Assembly: GCF_036850765.1 (NCBI RefSeq)
Contig: NC_089492.1
Span: 98,537,022-98,601,021 of the forward strand
Source of the DNA: Saccopteryx bilineata
Lineage: Eukaryota > Chordata > Mammalia > Chiroptera > Emballonuridae
Direction of reading: 5' to 3'
Length of the DNA stretch: 64,000 nucleotides
The notes under the pieces are model-generated. The model did no database searches. It was not told the origin of the DNA and saw nothing but the letters and a program-made list of their open reading frames with translations. Numbering within the stretch: the stretch's first letter is position 1; each line of letters starts with the position of its first letter. A program made the translations under genes and the position numbers. Shown here piece after piece: positions 9,630 through 19,613 of the stretch.

Positions 9630-10059
9630 TGTAGCATCCACCGGGTACAAGAACAAATGTCGGAGACTTTCAGGAGTTAAGATGTTACTTTATTGGCCAG
9701 TTTAACCTGCGCAGGGGCGAACTCCCGAGATGTCCGGAGACACCGTGCCCACAAGGAGCTGCAAATGGGAGCCGCGCCTGGAGCTTACAGCCAAGCCCTT
9801 ATATATCCTAAGTGAGCAAGCATAGACAGAAGCAGATGTGGCAGTTTAGCTATTGGCTAGGGAGGTCACACGCAGCATAGCAACAGGGGCCGGCATAGCA
9901 ACAGGGGCCGGTTTTAGCTTAGTGGCGAATTTCAAACCTAAACTTCTGATAAGGGTCTCTGACCTTCTTTGTTCCCAGCCTCACAGGAGCCATATCAGCA
10001 CTTACTGTTCCTGCAATAGTTACACTCTTTGGCAGCTCCAGTACTCCCTGAATCTAACA
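9630..10059 (-). repeat. 5' LTR of the provirus
   Basis: 430 bp, TG...CA, identical in layout to the copy at 3369-3798 with two base differences. It carries the 18-bp U3 duplication, CCAAT, TATA and AATAAA signals described for the other LTR. Confidence 0.95.
9797..9805 (-). promoter_or_regulatory. TATA box of the proviral promoter
   Basis: TATATAAGG on the minus strand in the 5' LTR, with an ATTGG (CCAAT on the minus strand) upstream near 9853 and the polyadenylation signal AATAAA at 9689-9694 downstream. The spacing fits a U3-R-U5 layout with R starting near 9770. Confidence 0.8.
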
Positions 10060-10063
10060 GTAG

Positions 10064-10687
10064 GAACCGAATTGTGTTGTAACCCAAGGGCACCCTGCTT
10101 ACCTATGGTAAAATTGGTCCCTTTTTTAAAAAATATTAATTGAATTTATTACAAGTTTCTAAGCTCCAAGGCACATGACAGTGTTCTGTGAGCTACAGAG
10201 ATGTATAAAGGACAAACAGAGCAGCTTCTCCATGTCTAGTGTCTTCCTCTACTGCTGAAAAGCATCCCTGCATCAATAAAGCAGAAACAAAACAACGTGT
10301 GAAAATCCAACCCACCAATACCCCTCTTACCATTTTGCAAACAAAACAGAATAGAACAAAATAGAGTAAAGACTTCAACACTTGGGGCTGTTTGGAAAAA
10401 GCTGTTACCATTTTACAGCATCATTTTTTTTTAGGCACCAACACTGGCCTTGGGGAGAAGAAAAAGGTCATTTTATTTTATGTGTTTTCCTTTCAAAGAG
10501 TGCATAACATTTACAAAAATACAGCCCAGCAGCAGCCATTGTTAAGGCCTATTAATTCTGTACCTAGGCAAACCCTCTGCCCCCCCCAAACAAATCTGAT
10601 ACAAATGACCCACTCGATATTATACTGCCTAACACAAACCAGCTTATCCTTCAAATGAAGTTACATACCTTTATTTTCTATTTTTGT
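10064..10687. other. Unique sequence, possible minus-strand 3'-UTR-like end
   Basis: No repeat recognised. On the minus strand, AATAAA occurs near 10150 before an A-rich stretch, and a second AATAAA occurs near 10900 beyond the SINE. This could be a real or retroposed transcript end; no coding sequence is visible. Confidence 0.3.
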
Positions 10688-10843
10688 TTAAATTTATTTT
10701 AGAGAGGAGAAAGAGAGAGAAGGGGGAGGAGCAGGAGCATCAACACCCATATGTGCCTTGATGAGGGTAAACCTGAGGTTTGGGACTCGCGACCCCAGCA
10801 TTCCAGGTTGACACTTTATCCACTGTGCCACCACGGGTCAGGC
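10688..10843 (-). mobile_element. Short tRNA-derived SINE, about 155 bp
   Basis: Minus-strand SINE with head CCTGACCCGTGGTGGCACAG at the right end (box A type), a B-box-like stretch around 10790, a pyrimidine/purine-rich body and an A/T-rich tail near 10690. It is the same family as 19436-19595 and the head fragment at 30529. Confidence 0.85.
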
Positions 10844-11479
10844 TGCCTTTAGTTTCAAAATATATGAACATACGACAAAAATAATGTCTGTACATAAGAC
10901 TTTATTTTAGCTTGTTATATTCACAATTCTGCATCTCAGGGGTGCGGACAGGAGGGTAGATATGGGAAAGGAAGGGGCCTTCTGGTTTGGAGAGGAGCTG
11001 GTCTGAGGCAAAGGAGGTGGCTGTCTTGTGTTTCCAAGCATGTTCTCTCTCTCTCTCTCTCTCCCTCCCTCTCCCTTTCATTTTAATATCCCCAGTGAGA
11101 TCTTCATCATTTCACCAGACCTGCAGGCCCACAGTACATGTGACCCAACTAAGGGGTATTGCTCTGCACTGGGGCAGTACACCTCACTGGTGGCATCCTA
11201 GACCTCATGAGCAAGAGAATTCATGAACAGACGGGCACAGAGAAAAATCTGTAACATCCAAATGTTAGTGGCAAATGGTACATCTCAGGGTTCCAGGAGA
11301 GCAGGCCAGGTTGGGCTGCAGGCACGACCTTCCGGAGCCAGCAAGAAGCCAAAGCAACCAGCAGATCTCGGCAGAAGCCCAGGGCAGAGGGGATTCCTAC
11401 TATAGGAACAGAGGGCAGCCCATGTGAGAGCCTGGGGCAAGGAGCAAAGCAGCAAGAGGTACCCCGTGCAGGGCAAAAG
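10844..11479. other. Unique sequence with a (CT)n tract
   Basis: No gene recognised. A CT dinucleotide run lies at about 11046-11078. The ORFs at 11223 and 11285 overlap on opposite strands and look fortuitous. Confidence 0.5.
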
Positions 11480-11484
11480 TCCTC

Positions 11485-11585
11485 ACTCTGGAATCTCAGG
11501 TGGCCACTAAACCACTGTGTGACCTTGGGTAAGTCACCTTACCACTCTGGGCTTCAGATAGTTCACCTGTCAAATTGGAGAGCCA
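11485..11585 (+). mobile_element. MIR SINE fossil
   Basis: The core 'ctgtgtgaccttgggtaagtc' type sequence followed by 'gcttcagatagttcacctgtcaaattgg' is diagnostic of MIR in sense orientation. Confidence 0.9.
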
Positions 11586-11954
11586 GCTAGGATCCTTTCC
11601 TTTCCCCATTAGAACTCTCTGGCTCCTGTTTGAGGATAAAAATACATCTTTTTTTTAACCCCAAATGCCAAAATTGGGGCAGTGTTTCCTCTGGAGGTTT
11701 TGTTCCCACAGTGGTTCTTCCATTCTCTGTAGGGGGTCAGGGGGGTCATGATTTCAAGCAAGCTCTGACCAGAACAGCTCAGTTCAATTTAGAAAGCATT
11801 TACTGAGTGTCCCAGGTGCAAAGCCACCATCACTTGCCTGGTTGAGCAGTTTCCCTGCTGCTACCTTGAGCCTATACAGATTATTCCCAATGCAGCAACT
11901 CACTCCCAGAAAAATGCAAAATCAGCAACAGCCCACAGCAATTGTGGGATCCCG

Positions 11955-12326
11955 TACCCCACCACACTCCTGCCTCAGGGCCTTTGCATATCCTGTTTCC
12001 ACTGCCTTCTCCCAGATAGCCACTAGTCCTGTTCCCTCCCTCACTTTATTATGGTCTCCACTCAAAACTAGCCTCAACTGAGAAGGTTACCCTGACCTCT
12101 TTATACCAAACAGCACCCCTGACCCATCACTCTCAGGCCCCTTATCCTACTTGCTTTCCTTTGCAGCACTCATCACCACCGTCACATTGTGTCTGTTGTT
12201 TGCCATCCCCCCAGTACCACCAGACTGTGAGCTTCTTGAGAGTAGGGCCCACTGATTCCCCAGTGCCTGGAGCAGGGTCTGTGAAGAAGAGGTACTTGGT
12301 GTATGTTTGGGGAGAATGAATGAATT
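11955..12326 (+). mobile_element. L2 LINE 3' end
   Basis: Successive landmarks match an L2 3' region: 'cagggcctttgcatatcctg', 'gaaggttaccctgacctc', 'gactgtgagcttcttgagag' and the terminal 'gaatgaatgaa'. About 370 bp, well preserved for its age. Confidence 0.85.
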
Positions 12327-12407
12327 TTCTCACTAGCCCCAAATCACATGAGTGTGCTTCCTAAAAAGACACTTGAATAAATAAAATAGATTTGTAAATT
12401 AAGCTTT

Positions 12408-12416
<9 letters not shown>

Positions 12417-12447
<31 letters not shown>
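12417..12447. repeat. (GT)n microsatellite
   Basis: About 15 GT units directly abutting the tail of the next SINE, probably grown from that tail. Confidence 0.95.
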
Positions 12448-12448
<1 letters not shown>

Positions 12449-12786
12449 CAGAAACAGAGAGAGGGACAGATAGGGACAGACAGAAAGAGAGAGAAATGAG
12501 AAGCATCAGTTCTTCGTTGTGGCACCTTAGTTGTTCATTGATTGCTTTCTCATATGTGCCTTGACCGGGAGGCTACAGCAGAGTGAGTGACCCCTTGCTC
12601 AAGCCAGCAACCTTGGGCTTCAAGGCAGTGATCTTTGGGCTCAAGACAGCAACCATAGGGTCATGTCTAGGATCCCATGCTCAAGCCAGCAACCCCGCAC
12701 TCAAGCCAGTGACCTCGGGGCTTCAAACTGGGGTCCTCTGCATCCCTGTCCAATGCTCTATCCACTGCGCCACTGCCTGGCCAGGC
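12448..12786 (-). mobile_element. tRNA-derived SINE, about 340 bp
   Basis: Full-length minus-strand copy of the family seen at 970-1271. The head GCCTGGCCAGGCAGTGGCGC is at the right end. The body contains several tandem modules related to 'gctcaagccagcaacc', and the tail runs into the GT repeat. The internal modules look like short tandem duplications within the family. Confidence 0.88.
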
Positions 12787-13134
12787 ATGCTCTTAACTTT
12801 TTAGCAAGGCTTCACACCTCTTCAAGCCTGAGTTTCCTGTGTGACTCTGAAGGTTAGCAACTCTGGGACAAGCTCCTTGAGGGAATAACAGAGACCTGTT
12901 CCTGCTGATCCCAGACAGGGCACTCAGGAAGGGTTCAACACTTCATAAATGCTGGTGTCTTCATACAAAAGCAAACCAAAGATGCTTTTCCTCCTACCTA
13001 GGGAGCTGACATCTAGGTGAGGGAGAATGAGATTGTTTCCCCACACCAGGAAGGTCACAGACTAAACCTCTGCATTACTTAAGAGGCTTTGGAAAACTTG
13101 GTCAGGTGGTCACAATCCCCACAGTAGTGCAGTC

Positions 13135-13151
13135 CTGCCCTCTGGTGGCCA
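13135..13151 (-). promoter_or_regulatory. Strong CTCF-like motif
   Basis: Minus strand reads TGGCCACCAGAGGGCAG, matching the CTCF core (CCASYAGRKGGC) throughout and the favoured flanks. It is in unique DNA, not in a recognised repeat. Confidence 0.7.
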
Positions 13152-13309
13152 CCCAGTGCAGTGCCCTCACGGAAAGGCAACATTTCAGGAAGTTTTTTTC
13201 ATTATACAAATTGCCGGATTTCATTGTAGACAATTGGGAAGACACAAAATAAAAGTAATCACATCACCTGATTACCCTTGACACTACTTGGGTTTTTAGT
13301 CTCATGCTT

Positions 13310-13415
13310 ATTTTATACCTAATTCATTGACTCAATCATGTATCTACAGAGAGCCTACCATGTCGTAGGCACTGTTTTAGGCACTCAGTGGCTATGAAGG
13401 AAACAAATAAAAATC
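13310..13415 (+). mobile_element. L2 fragment
   Basis: 'ttgactcaatcatgtatcta' and 'ctaccatgtcgtaggcactgt' followed by 'ttttaggcactcagtggcta' match the terminal L2 region. Confidence 0.7.
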
Positions 13416-13563
13416 ACTATTTGTGCCACATACATTCCAATTGTCATCACTCTGTATTTATCCTGATTTCTTCACCTTTATCATAACCTATTTTGCCACA
13501 TACTTTTCATAAAAATCACTGCTGATGGATGTGACTTTAACTGTCTCTATGTCCTTAGTCTTC

Positions 13564-13646
13564 AATGCTTCTCATCTCTTTCCCTTCCTGTCTGTCTGTC
13601 CCTATCTGTCCTTCTCTCTGTCTCTCTGTCTCTGTCACAAAAAAAA
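13564..13646 (+). mobile_element. 5'-truncated SINE tail
   Basis: Sense-oriented terminal part of the longer SINE family: 'aatgcttctcatctctttcc', 'tgtctgtctgtccctatc', 'tctctgtctctgtcac' and an A8 tail. The tRNA head is missing. Confidence 0.8.
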
Positions 13647-14061
13647 GTAACACAAAGAACAAACGACCTGAAAGTCACTTATAAAGAAACATGTGTATCT
13701 AAAGGAAAGCTGTAAATTCTACTGAGGGACAGAAAACTTGAATAAATGGAAAGACACATTTTTGCCTTGAATAAATGATATATGGTGAAACTGTGAAGTT
13801 TCCTTAAATGTCCCTATATGTTTGCTACATACGTATAATAAAGCCTTCTGAATTGTATGGCCCCTCTTTTACAGCCTCCTGACTCCCAGTACTTCCCCCC
13901 ATAACACAGACAGTGTGATTAAATTTTTTTGTAATTCCGTGTTGCACTATGCTTACCCATTACACTTTAAGAGAACAACAGTAAATTCACCTGTAAAATA
14001 TGAAAGTGAAAATGGCCTGAATAAAACTACTAAACTACAACATTACCAGGTAATAAAAATA

Positions 14062-14187
14062 CAGGGTGGGTCAAAAGTTGCTTTACAGTTATTTGTACGG
14101 AAAGCAATACAATAGTTAATAAATAACAATGCAAGAATAAACTGTTTCGTGTACTCACAACTGTAACCCTACTTTTGCCCACCCCTG
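14062..14187. mobile_element. mariner-type MITE with intact inverted repeats
   Basis: A 126-bp element begins cagggtgggtcaaaagt and ends acttttgcccacccctg, forming long terminal inverted repeats. It is flanked by TA at 14060-14061 and 14188-14189, the Tc1/mariner target duplication. The interior is AT-rich and non-coding. Confidence 0.9.
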
Positions 14188-14399
14188 TATTTACGTTTCA
14201 GGTGAAATATAAAATGATATTCAGACAGCTACTTGGGTCGTCTCCAAAATAAAACTCTCTTGATAATATAAACAGAATCTTGCTTTGTTTTAAGATGGCA
14301 ACTGGAAAACCATGTAAAAGTTATTAAACATTTTCCCCTGCCACAATATAAATTTAAAATCAATCAATCTATTTATTTGGCAAAGTAGAAACATACAAG

Positions 14400-15160
14400 C
14401 ATTTTGGGACATCACAGTTTTTTAGCCATTCTATTAACATTATTAGCAAATGTTATGTATATGGTATTGGCCATGTGTCAAGATTTTTAAACCACCTTTT
14501 GTTTGTTTCACAAAATAGAGGGTTTCTGTCTTTGATAGCTCCTTCTTTGTGACTTTGCCGGAAAATACAAGACAGATGTTAAAGATTCTAGCAGCAGTTT
14601 TGAATTCCACAGCTGTCTGTGCAACACATACAAATATTAGGAGCCTTGCTACTCTTCCTGCCACCACAGAAAAAGGGGCAAAAAGGGAGATAATCAAGAG
14701 CTTTTCTTACAGTGAGCCAAAGAATAGCCCCATTATAAAGTAATAAAATATTGCCTCCATGAGGAAATGAGTGCTTTCCCAGACCCTGAAGCATCAGGAA
14801 CCACCTGGTGAGCCCAGACCCGGCTTCTCCCACAGGGTGAGCTCGGAGACTGTCCGCACTGACTCTAGGACCGCATAGGAGTGGGGGTTCCCAGTTGGCT
14901 CCTACAGACCCATAGTCTCTTCTGGAAACTGTGGGGTGAGCCCCGTGTGTGCTCCCGCAGGAGGGAGAGGAGAGGCGCTAAGTCCCGTTACTGAGGGCTC
15001 ACTCCCTAGAAGTCCCTGCATCTTCCAAGAGCCCATGGCCCTGACTTGCTTTAGGAACCTTATCCCCAGCCAGCCGTGTGGCTGGATACCTCAAAGTCAC
15101 CACCCTCCCTACCTCTTCTCCGGGGCCCTTTCTTCCTGTTCTGAAGTCCTGGAGTCCCTA
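14400..15160. other. Unique sequence, no gene recognised
   Basis: Mixed sequence lacking repeat signatures. Overlapping ORFs on both strands (14443-14833) have no conserved features. Confidence 0.4.
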
Positions 15161-15163
15161 GAA

Positions 15164-15342
15164 CAATGGTTCGCAAACTTCAGAGCATGACAGCCCCGAG
15201 GTGTTGTTCAGCACAGACTGCTGGAGCCCACGTCCAGAGTTGCTGGCCCAGTAGGTTTCGGTTGAGCTTGAGTCTAACATTTCTAATAAACATCCGGGTA
15301 GTGCTCTTGCTGCTGGTCAGGGACCACACGTCAAGAGCCACT
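15164..15342. mobile_element. MER5-type hAT fossil
   Basis: 'caatggttcgcaaacttcag' at the left and 'gggaccacacgtcaagagcc' with 'actgccc' at the right reproduce the two ends of MER5-like elements. The internal 'ctaacatttctaataaacat' fits too. Confidence 0.75.
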
Positions 15343-15561
15343 GCCCTAGAGGGCTGGAAGGCCGGCCAAGTTCTGGCCACTCATAGCTCAAACTCCGATG
15401 CGCTATGGTCTCCTGACCCCAAAGCACTCCTCAGCCTCAGACATCGGAGTTGGCAACTGGGGTGCTCCAGGGCTATGGCAGGAAAAGTGGTAGCTTCACT
15501 AGAGGCCCTGAGCCAAACCACCTAATCTTTTCTGGGAAAATTCTTTACAACTTGGTGATCG

Positions 15562-15580
15562 TACCCACCAGGGGGCAGCA
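15562..15580 (+). promoter_or_regulatory. Strong CTCF-like motif
   Basis: TACCCACCAGGGGGCAGCA matches the CTCF core exactly with good flanks. It lies 2.4 kb from the minus-oriented motif at 13135, so the two are divergent. Confidence 0.7.
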
Positions 15581-15977
15581 GATCCTCATGAGAAGAAACT
15601 TTTCTGCAAGGACAGGAATTGGAATCCTCAGGGCCCGTTACTGAAGACCCGAATATCCCACGGAGCACGTGGGTGGTTGAGGTAACAGGGGTCACAGTAT
15701 AATCTTTATATTCTGTTACTGTTTCATGGATGTCAGACTTTCTCATATATCATCACTTCATCCAAACTCTACAATGGTCCTGAGGCAATGAAGTATGTGA
15801 CTGTGACAGATAAGAAAAGGCTCAAAGGTTAAGTTCAGGTGACTTGTCCAAGATCAGAGGGCTTATCAGACCAGGAACGTGGGCACCGGTCCCCTGGCTC
15901 CTCCCTCACGCCTGCCCTTTGCGTCCCCTCCACAGTCATCGCAGCCGGGATACCTGGTTCGTTTACCACCGTGCACT

Positions 15978-16115
15978 TCCTCCCTTCATCCTCACAACAA
16001 CCTTTAAGGCCCATTCTCGAATCATCCCCACATTAGAGGCAAGAAAAGTGAAGAAAAATAAATTAACTTGCACAATTAGTAAACAGCAAAGCTAAGGTTT
16101 GAACTTGAGCTCATC
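15978..16115 (-). mobile_element. MIR fossil
   Basis: Antisense MIR landmarks: 'cattagaggcaagaaaagtg', 'aacttgcacaattagtaaac' and 'aaggtttgaacttgagctc'. A second antisense MIR-like piece lies at about 15815-15880. Confidence 0.7.
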
Positions 16116-16639
16116 TAATTCCATAATCCACCAATGCTTCCCTACTGTCACTTGTTATCAGCAATTTGTTGAGCATTTGTTGAGCGGCACTGTGCTGATC
16201 ACTGGCCATGCCAAGTCTTTGCCTCGTAGCAGAATCCAATCAAAGAAAATGTGAGACACCCTCTACTGCTGGTGGCCGAGGCCAGGTAGGTCCATATTGG
16301 TTTCGGACAGATGGTACAGACACTGTGGAGCCAGAAAAGCATTGGGCCATTACCATTTAATACAGTCTCAGAGGGGTGGACAAGCACACAGGCAGGGGAA
16401 ACCACTTCTCCGGCACACAAACAGCAACAATGGCCCCTCACATTGACGAGCAGGCAACCCGCCATCCACAGTCCCCCTCTCTCCCAAGCGCAAGCACCTA
16501 TAGCCTTACATAGCTGTACATGCACTCACGCACCGATCAGGCAAAGTGCTTGCAGCAGGTAACCCTGCAAGCAAGCCTAACACAGCTGCCCCACAACCCC
16601 TAACCAGGTACCACAGGAATCTCACCAAGATGAGTACCA

Positions 16640-16736
16640 TAGTCCTCGTTTCACAGAGTAAACAACAGTGCTTAGAGAGGTTAATGAACTTGCCTGAGGT
16701 CACAAGACAATAAGCGGTGGGTCAGGGATTTAAATC
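16640..16736 (-). mobile_element. MIR fossil
   Basis: 'cctcgtttcacagagtaaac', 'gagaggttaatgaacttgcc' and 'gaggtcacaagacaataagc' are the antisense MIR core. Confidence 0.85.
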
Positions 16737-16739
16737 GGA

Positions 16740-17040
16740 ATAAAAATGAAAATAGAGCCTTATCAAAATTTACAGGTTGCACCTAATGCAATGCTTAGAG
16801 GGAAATCTAAAGCATTTAATATTTATATTAAATCTAAAAAGTCTCAAATCAACTATCTAAGCTTCTACCTTAAGAAACTAGAAAATAAAGAGAAAATTAG
16901 ACCCAAAGCAAGAGGAAAGTCATAAAAATAAGAGTAGAAAAAGATCAACAAAATTGATAAATGTCTAGCCAGACTGACCAAGCTAAAAAGAGAGAATATG
17001 ACATCAACCATTGTCAAAAATGAAAAGGAAGCATTATCTT
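16740..17040 (+). mobile_element. Old L1 ORF2 fragment
   Basis: Sense L1-like sequence with 'atgcttagagggaaatctaa', 'taagaaactagaaaataaag' and 'ctagccagactgaccaagct', the segment between endonuclease and RT of ORF2. Diverged, with no ends visible. Confidence 0.75.
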
Positions 17041-18060
17041 CTAACACTATGCTTTTGCTTTAAAAAGAAATGTGATTAAGATATAGAACCAGAAGGCAGG
17101 TTTACGGTTCTTTGATTAATCATTAAAGGAAGTCCCTAGAACTGGTGTTTCAAATAATCTCTCTATTTGGTGCTTCTGAGGTAACACCCTGTGGCCGCCC
17201 ATCCCAGGAAGATTCTGAAAGGTCAAGAAGTACTGCTCTCTTGTGAAAATCATGGAACATGGTTGTGGGAGAGAAAAAACAGCTTAAAGCTGCTGAGTGA
17301 GTAGTTCCATCACCTGCTTTTTAGCAGTGAATTAGAAAAGATACACGTGGCAAGTTCATTAAGCAAGTTCATTAAGAATCTGGAAATAGATTCCTTTCTT
17401 GTGTTATCAAACCTCTTGGAAAATCACCCGAAAACCCCAGTCTAAAGATGCTCTAAGATGTTGATCAGAAAATACATCCCATGTCTGTTAAAAGTGGCTC
17501 GAGACAAGGTGCCGCCAGGCAGTCCTTCTCACATTGATTTCCATGTTCTCGTTTCCCTGACTGGGTTGGTTCCTGCAGACCTGTTTCTGCTCTCGGTGTG
17601 CCTGGGAGTCTCCCTCTGCCTGATTCAAGAAGTCTTCTACGAACTCTTGGTCCAACAGTGCCCTGATGACCCTTTGTCTGTCCAGGCTCAGTTTAGACCT
17701 CCTTCATCTGTCCTTCCTTTGTATATATGAAATTGTGCCCCTACTCTACCTTACATTATACCGGTACGTTTACCATATATTTATAATACTTGATCGATGC
17801 TGTTTACACATCTGTTCCCCATTTTGGAATTACTGTTTGATTCTTTTATGTATCCTGAGTTCCTAAAATACTGTAGAAGCACAATAAATGTCAGTTGAAC
17901 GATCCTGGGGCTCACCTGCTATTTCTGCACAGTGACAACCTCTTGTTCCAGCCCTGTCCAACCTTGGCTTGACCCAGGCCTGACATAACGTAACCAAAAT
18001 TTGGCCACAGTGTGACCTGGTTGCAAAGCTCACTCACCCCTGCTAGGATGTTGTTTACTA
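17041..18060. other. Unique sequence with L2-like end
   Basis: No gene seen. The stretch near 17700-17900 ends 'gaagcacaataaatgtcagttgaa', resembling an L2 terminus. The 90-codon ORF at 17458 overlaps it and is probably fortuitous. Confidence 0.4.
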
Positions 18061-18067
18061 ACCAGGC

Positions 18068-18230
18068 TGCATTCAATGCTCAGTGCACGTTAGAATCAAT
18101 AGGGTGAGCTCTTTAAAAATACTGATGCTCAGGCCTCCACCTAGACCAGAAACTCTTGAGAGTGGGGCCTGGGCACAGAATTTTTAAAGCTTCCAGATGA
18201 TTCTAACCAGCAACCAAGGTTGAGAACTCT
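18068..18230 (+). mobile_element. MER5-type hAT fossil
   Basis: 'ctgatgctcaggcctccacc', 'ctcttgagagtggggcctgg' and 'aaccaaggttgagaactct' follow the MER5A order. Confidence 0.8.
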
Positions 18231-18564
18231 CTTAACAGAAAGGAGCCTGAGGTTTATACTACCTTTAGATGTGGAAGAATTCTCAGTTCACCACCAAATT
18301 TGTTTCCTAGTCTTCCGTCCAGGTGTGGGCTCCCAAACCTTTTCCTCTGAGCCCGGTGCACCTCCACCTGGAATTCAGCCCATCGTCCAAGCCAACCCAA
18401 GATACCACATGTCTAAATATTTAAAAGTTATAAATCAAGCTTAAAACCATTAAATGCTGTATGTCCTTTCCTCTTTCCTTGACAAGTATAATATTCATAA
18501 CATCAAAATTGAAAAATGTGTGCAAAGCTATGTTTTCGTATGTCTAAAAGTTGGCAAAATATCA

Positions 18565-18962
18565 GCCCTGGCCGGTTGGCTCAGTGGTAGAGCATCGGCC
18601 TGGCGTGCAAAAGTCCTGAGTTCGATTTCCGGCCAGGGCACACAGGAGAAGCGCCCATCTGCTTCTCCACCCCTCCCCCTCTCCTTCCTCTCTGTCTCTC
18701 TCTTCCCCTCCTTCAGCGAGGCTCCATTGGAGCAAAGATGGCCCGGGCGCTGGGGATGGCTCCTTGGCCTCTGCCCCAGGCGCTAGAGTGGCTTTGGTCA
18801 CAACAGAGCAACGCCCCAGAGGGGCAGAGCATCGCCCCCTGGTGGGCAGAGCATCGCCCCCTGGTGGACGTGCCGGGTGGATCCCGGTCGGGCGCATGTG
18901 GGAGTCCGTCTGACTGTCTCTCCCCGTTTCCAGCTTCAGAAAAATACCAAAAAAAAAAAAAA
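18565..18962 (+). mobile_element. Young 398-bp tRNA-SINE with perfect target duplication
   Basis: Head GCCCTGGCCGGTTGGCTCAG with box A and a box B (GAGTTCGATTTCC), followed by 'cacacaggagaagcgcccat', a pyrimidine stretch, a GC-rich body, and a tail 'aaaataccaaaaaa'. The 19-bp duplication AAAAGTTGGCAAAATATCA is identical at 18546-18564 and 18963-18981. The body carries two tandem copies of cgccccctggtgg (18833 and 18855), each a CTCF core on the minus strand. Confidence 0.97.
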
Positions 18963-19108
18963 AAAAGTTGGCAAAATATCAAAGATAACTGATTGCACGT
19001 GTGTGGTTACACGCCTTGGTGAGCCGATGTTTGGGTGGGTGATACAATAATTAATTAATTATTACAAATGTATTCCCTAAAATCTGTATTTCTTGTCCTT
19101 CATTTCAG

Positions 19109-19297
19109 CACATCACTAACTGTGTTAATGTCATAAAAATTGTTCACAATGATGCCGAATCTCTCTATTTCAATTTAGGGAAACATCCTGCTAAGGTAGT
19201 AACTGTTACAATTGTCAATTACCTTCTTAAAGCAAACTGCCTTAATCTAGAAAGCCAGGAAAGAGTCTATAGAAACCAGTTTCCAGAGTGTATTTAA
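19109..19297 (+). other. Candidate exon, 62 open codons after a splice acceptor
   Basis: A pyrimidine tract ending ttcttgtccttcatttcag (ends 19108) is followed by an open frame HITNCVNVIKIVHNDAESLY... to TAA 19295-19297. A donor-like AAG|GTAGTA at 19195/19196 would make an 87-nt, phase-0 internal exon. Composition is coding-like, but I recognise no family. It could be an exon of an unseen gene, an exonised relic or chance. Confidence 0.2.
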
Positions 19298-19435
19298 ATG
19301 AATCTTCTTCAGAGTCATGCATTTGTTTTTGCTTCATTATTTGAATTTCTTTGTGTTTTACTGGAATTATATCTTTGTTGCACATTTATCATGCAGCTTT
19401 AAGATATTTAGAATAACAACTTTCTCTAAATTTTT

Positions 19436-19595
19436 TTTTAGTTATTAATTTTAGAAAGAAGAGAGAGAGAAGGTGTGAGGAGCAGGAAGCATCAACTCCC
19501 ATACGTGCTTTGACCGGGCAAGCCCAGGGTTTTGAACCAGCGACCTCAGCATTCCAGGCTGATGCTTAATCCACTGCGCCACCACATGTCAGGCC
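19436..19595 (-). mobile_element. Short tRNA-derived SINE
   Basis: Minus-strand copy with head GGCCTGACATGTGGTGGCGC at the right end, body like 10688-10843. The duplications aactttctctaaattttt (from 19419) and aattttctctaaattttt (from 19596) flank it with one mismatch. Confidence 0.9.
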
Positions 19596-19613
19596 AATTT
19601 TCTCTAAATTTTT

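Larger units (their letters stand above)
3369..10059 (-). mobile_element. Complete gammaretrovirus-like endogenous provirus, env-less, tRNA-Pro primed
   Basis: A 6,691-bp provirus runs LTR, primer site, gag, pro, pol, polypurine tract, LTR on the minus strand. Flanking 4-bp duplications are GTAG (3365-3368) and GTAG (10060-10063), as expected for gammaretroviruses. The two 430-bp LTRs differ at two positions only, both T/C, so insertion is recent. The interior is nonetheless dead: multiple TAG stops, at least three frame changes, no nucleocapsid zinc knuckle and no recognisable env. The short env-less interval suggests mobilisation in trans, or loss of env in the source copy. Class I ERV by primer site, Gag and Pol similarity. 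Confidence 0.95.

Noticed and set aside
9840..10143. 76- to 96-codon ORFs shared by both LTRs (3592 and 9853)
   Set aside because: They are identical because the LTRs are; they lie antisense to U3 with no conserved protein features.
16258..16290. Fourth CTCF-like motif
   Set aside because: The sequence ccctctactgctggtggccg has extra bases in the core and does not fit the consensus spacing.
18565..18640. tRNA gene in the SINE head
   Set aside because: It has box A and box B but no mature tRNA fold continuing to an acceptor stem; it is the head of a tRNA-derived SINE.
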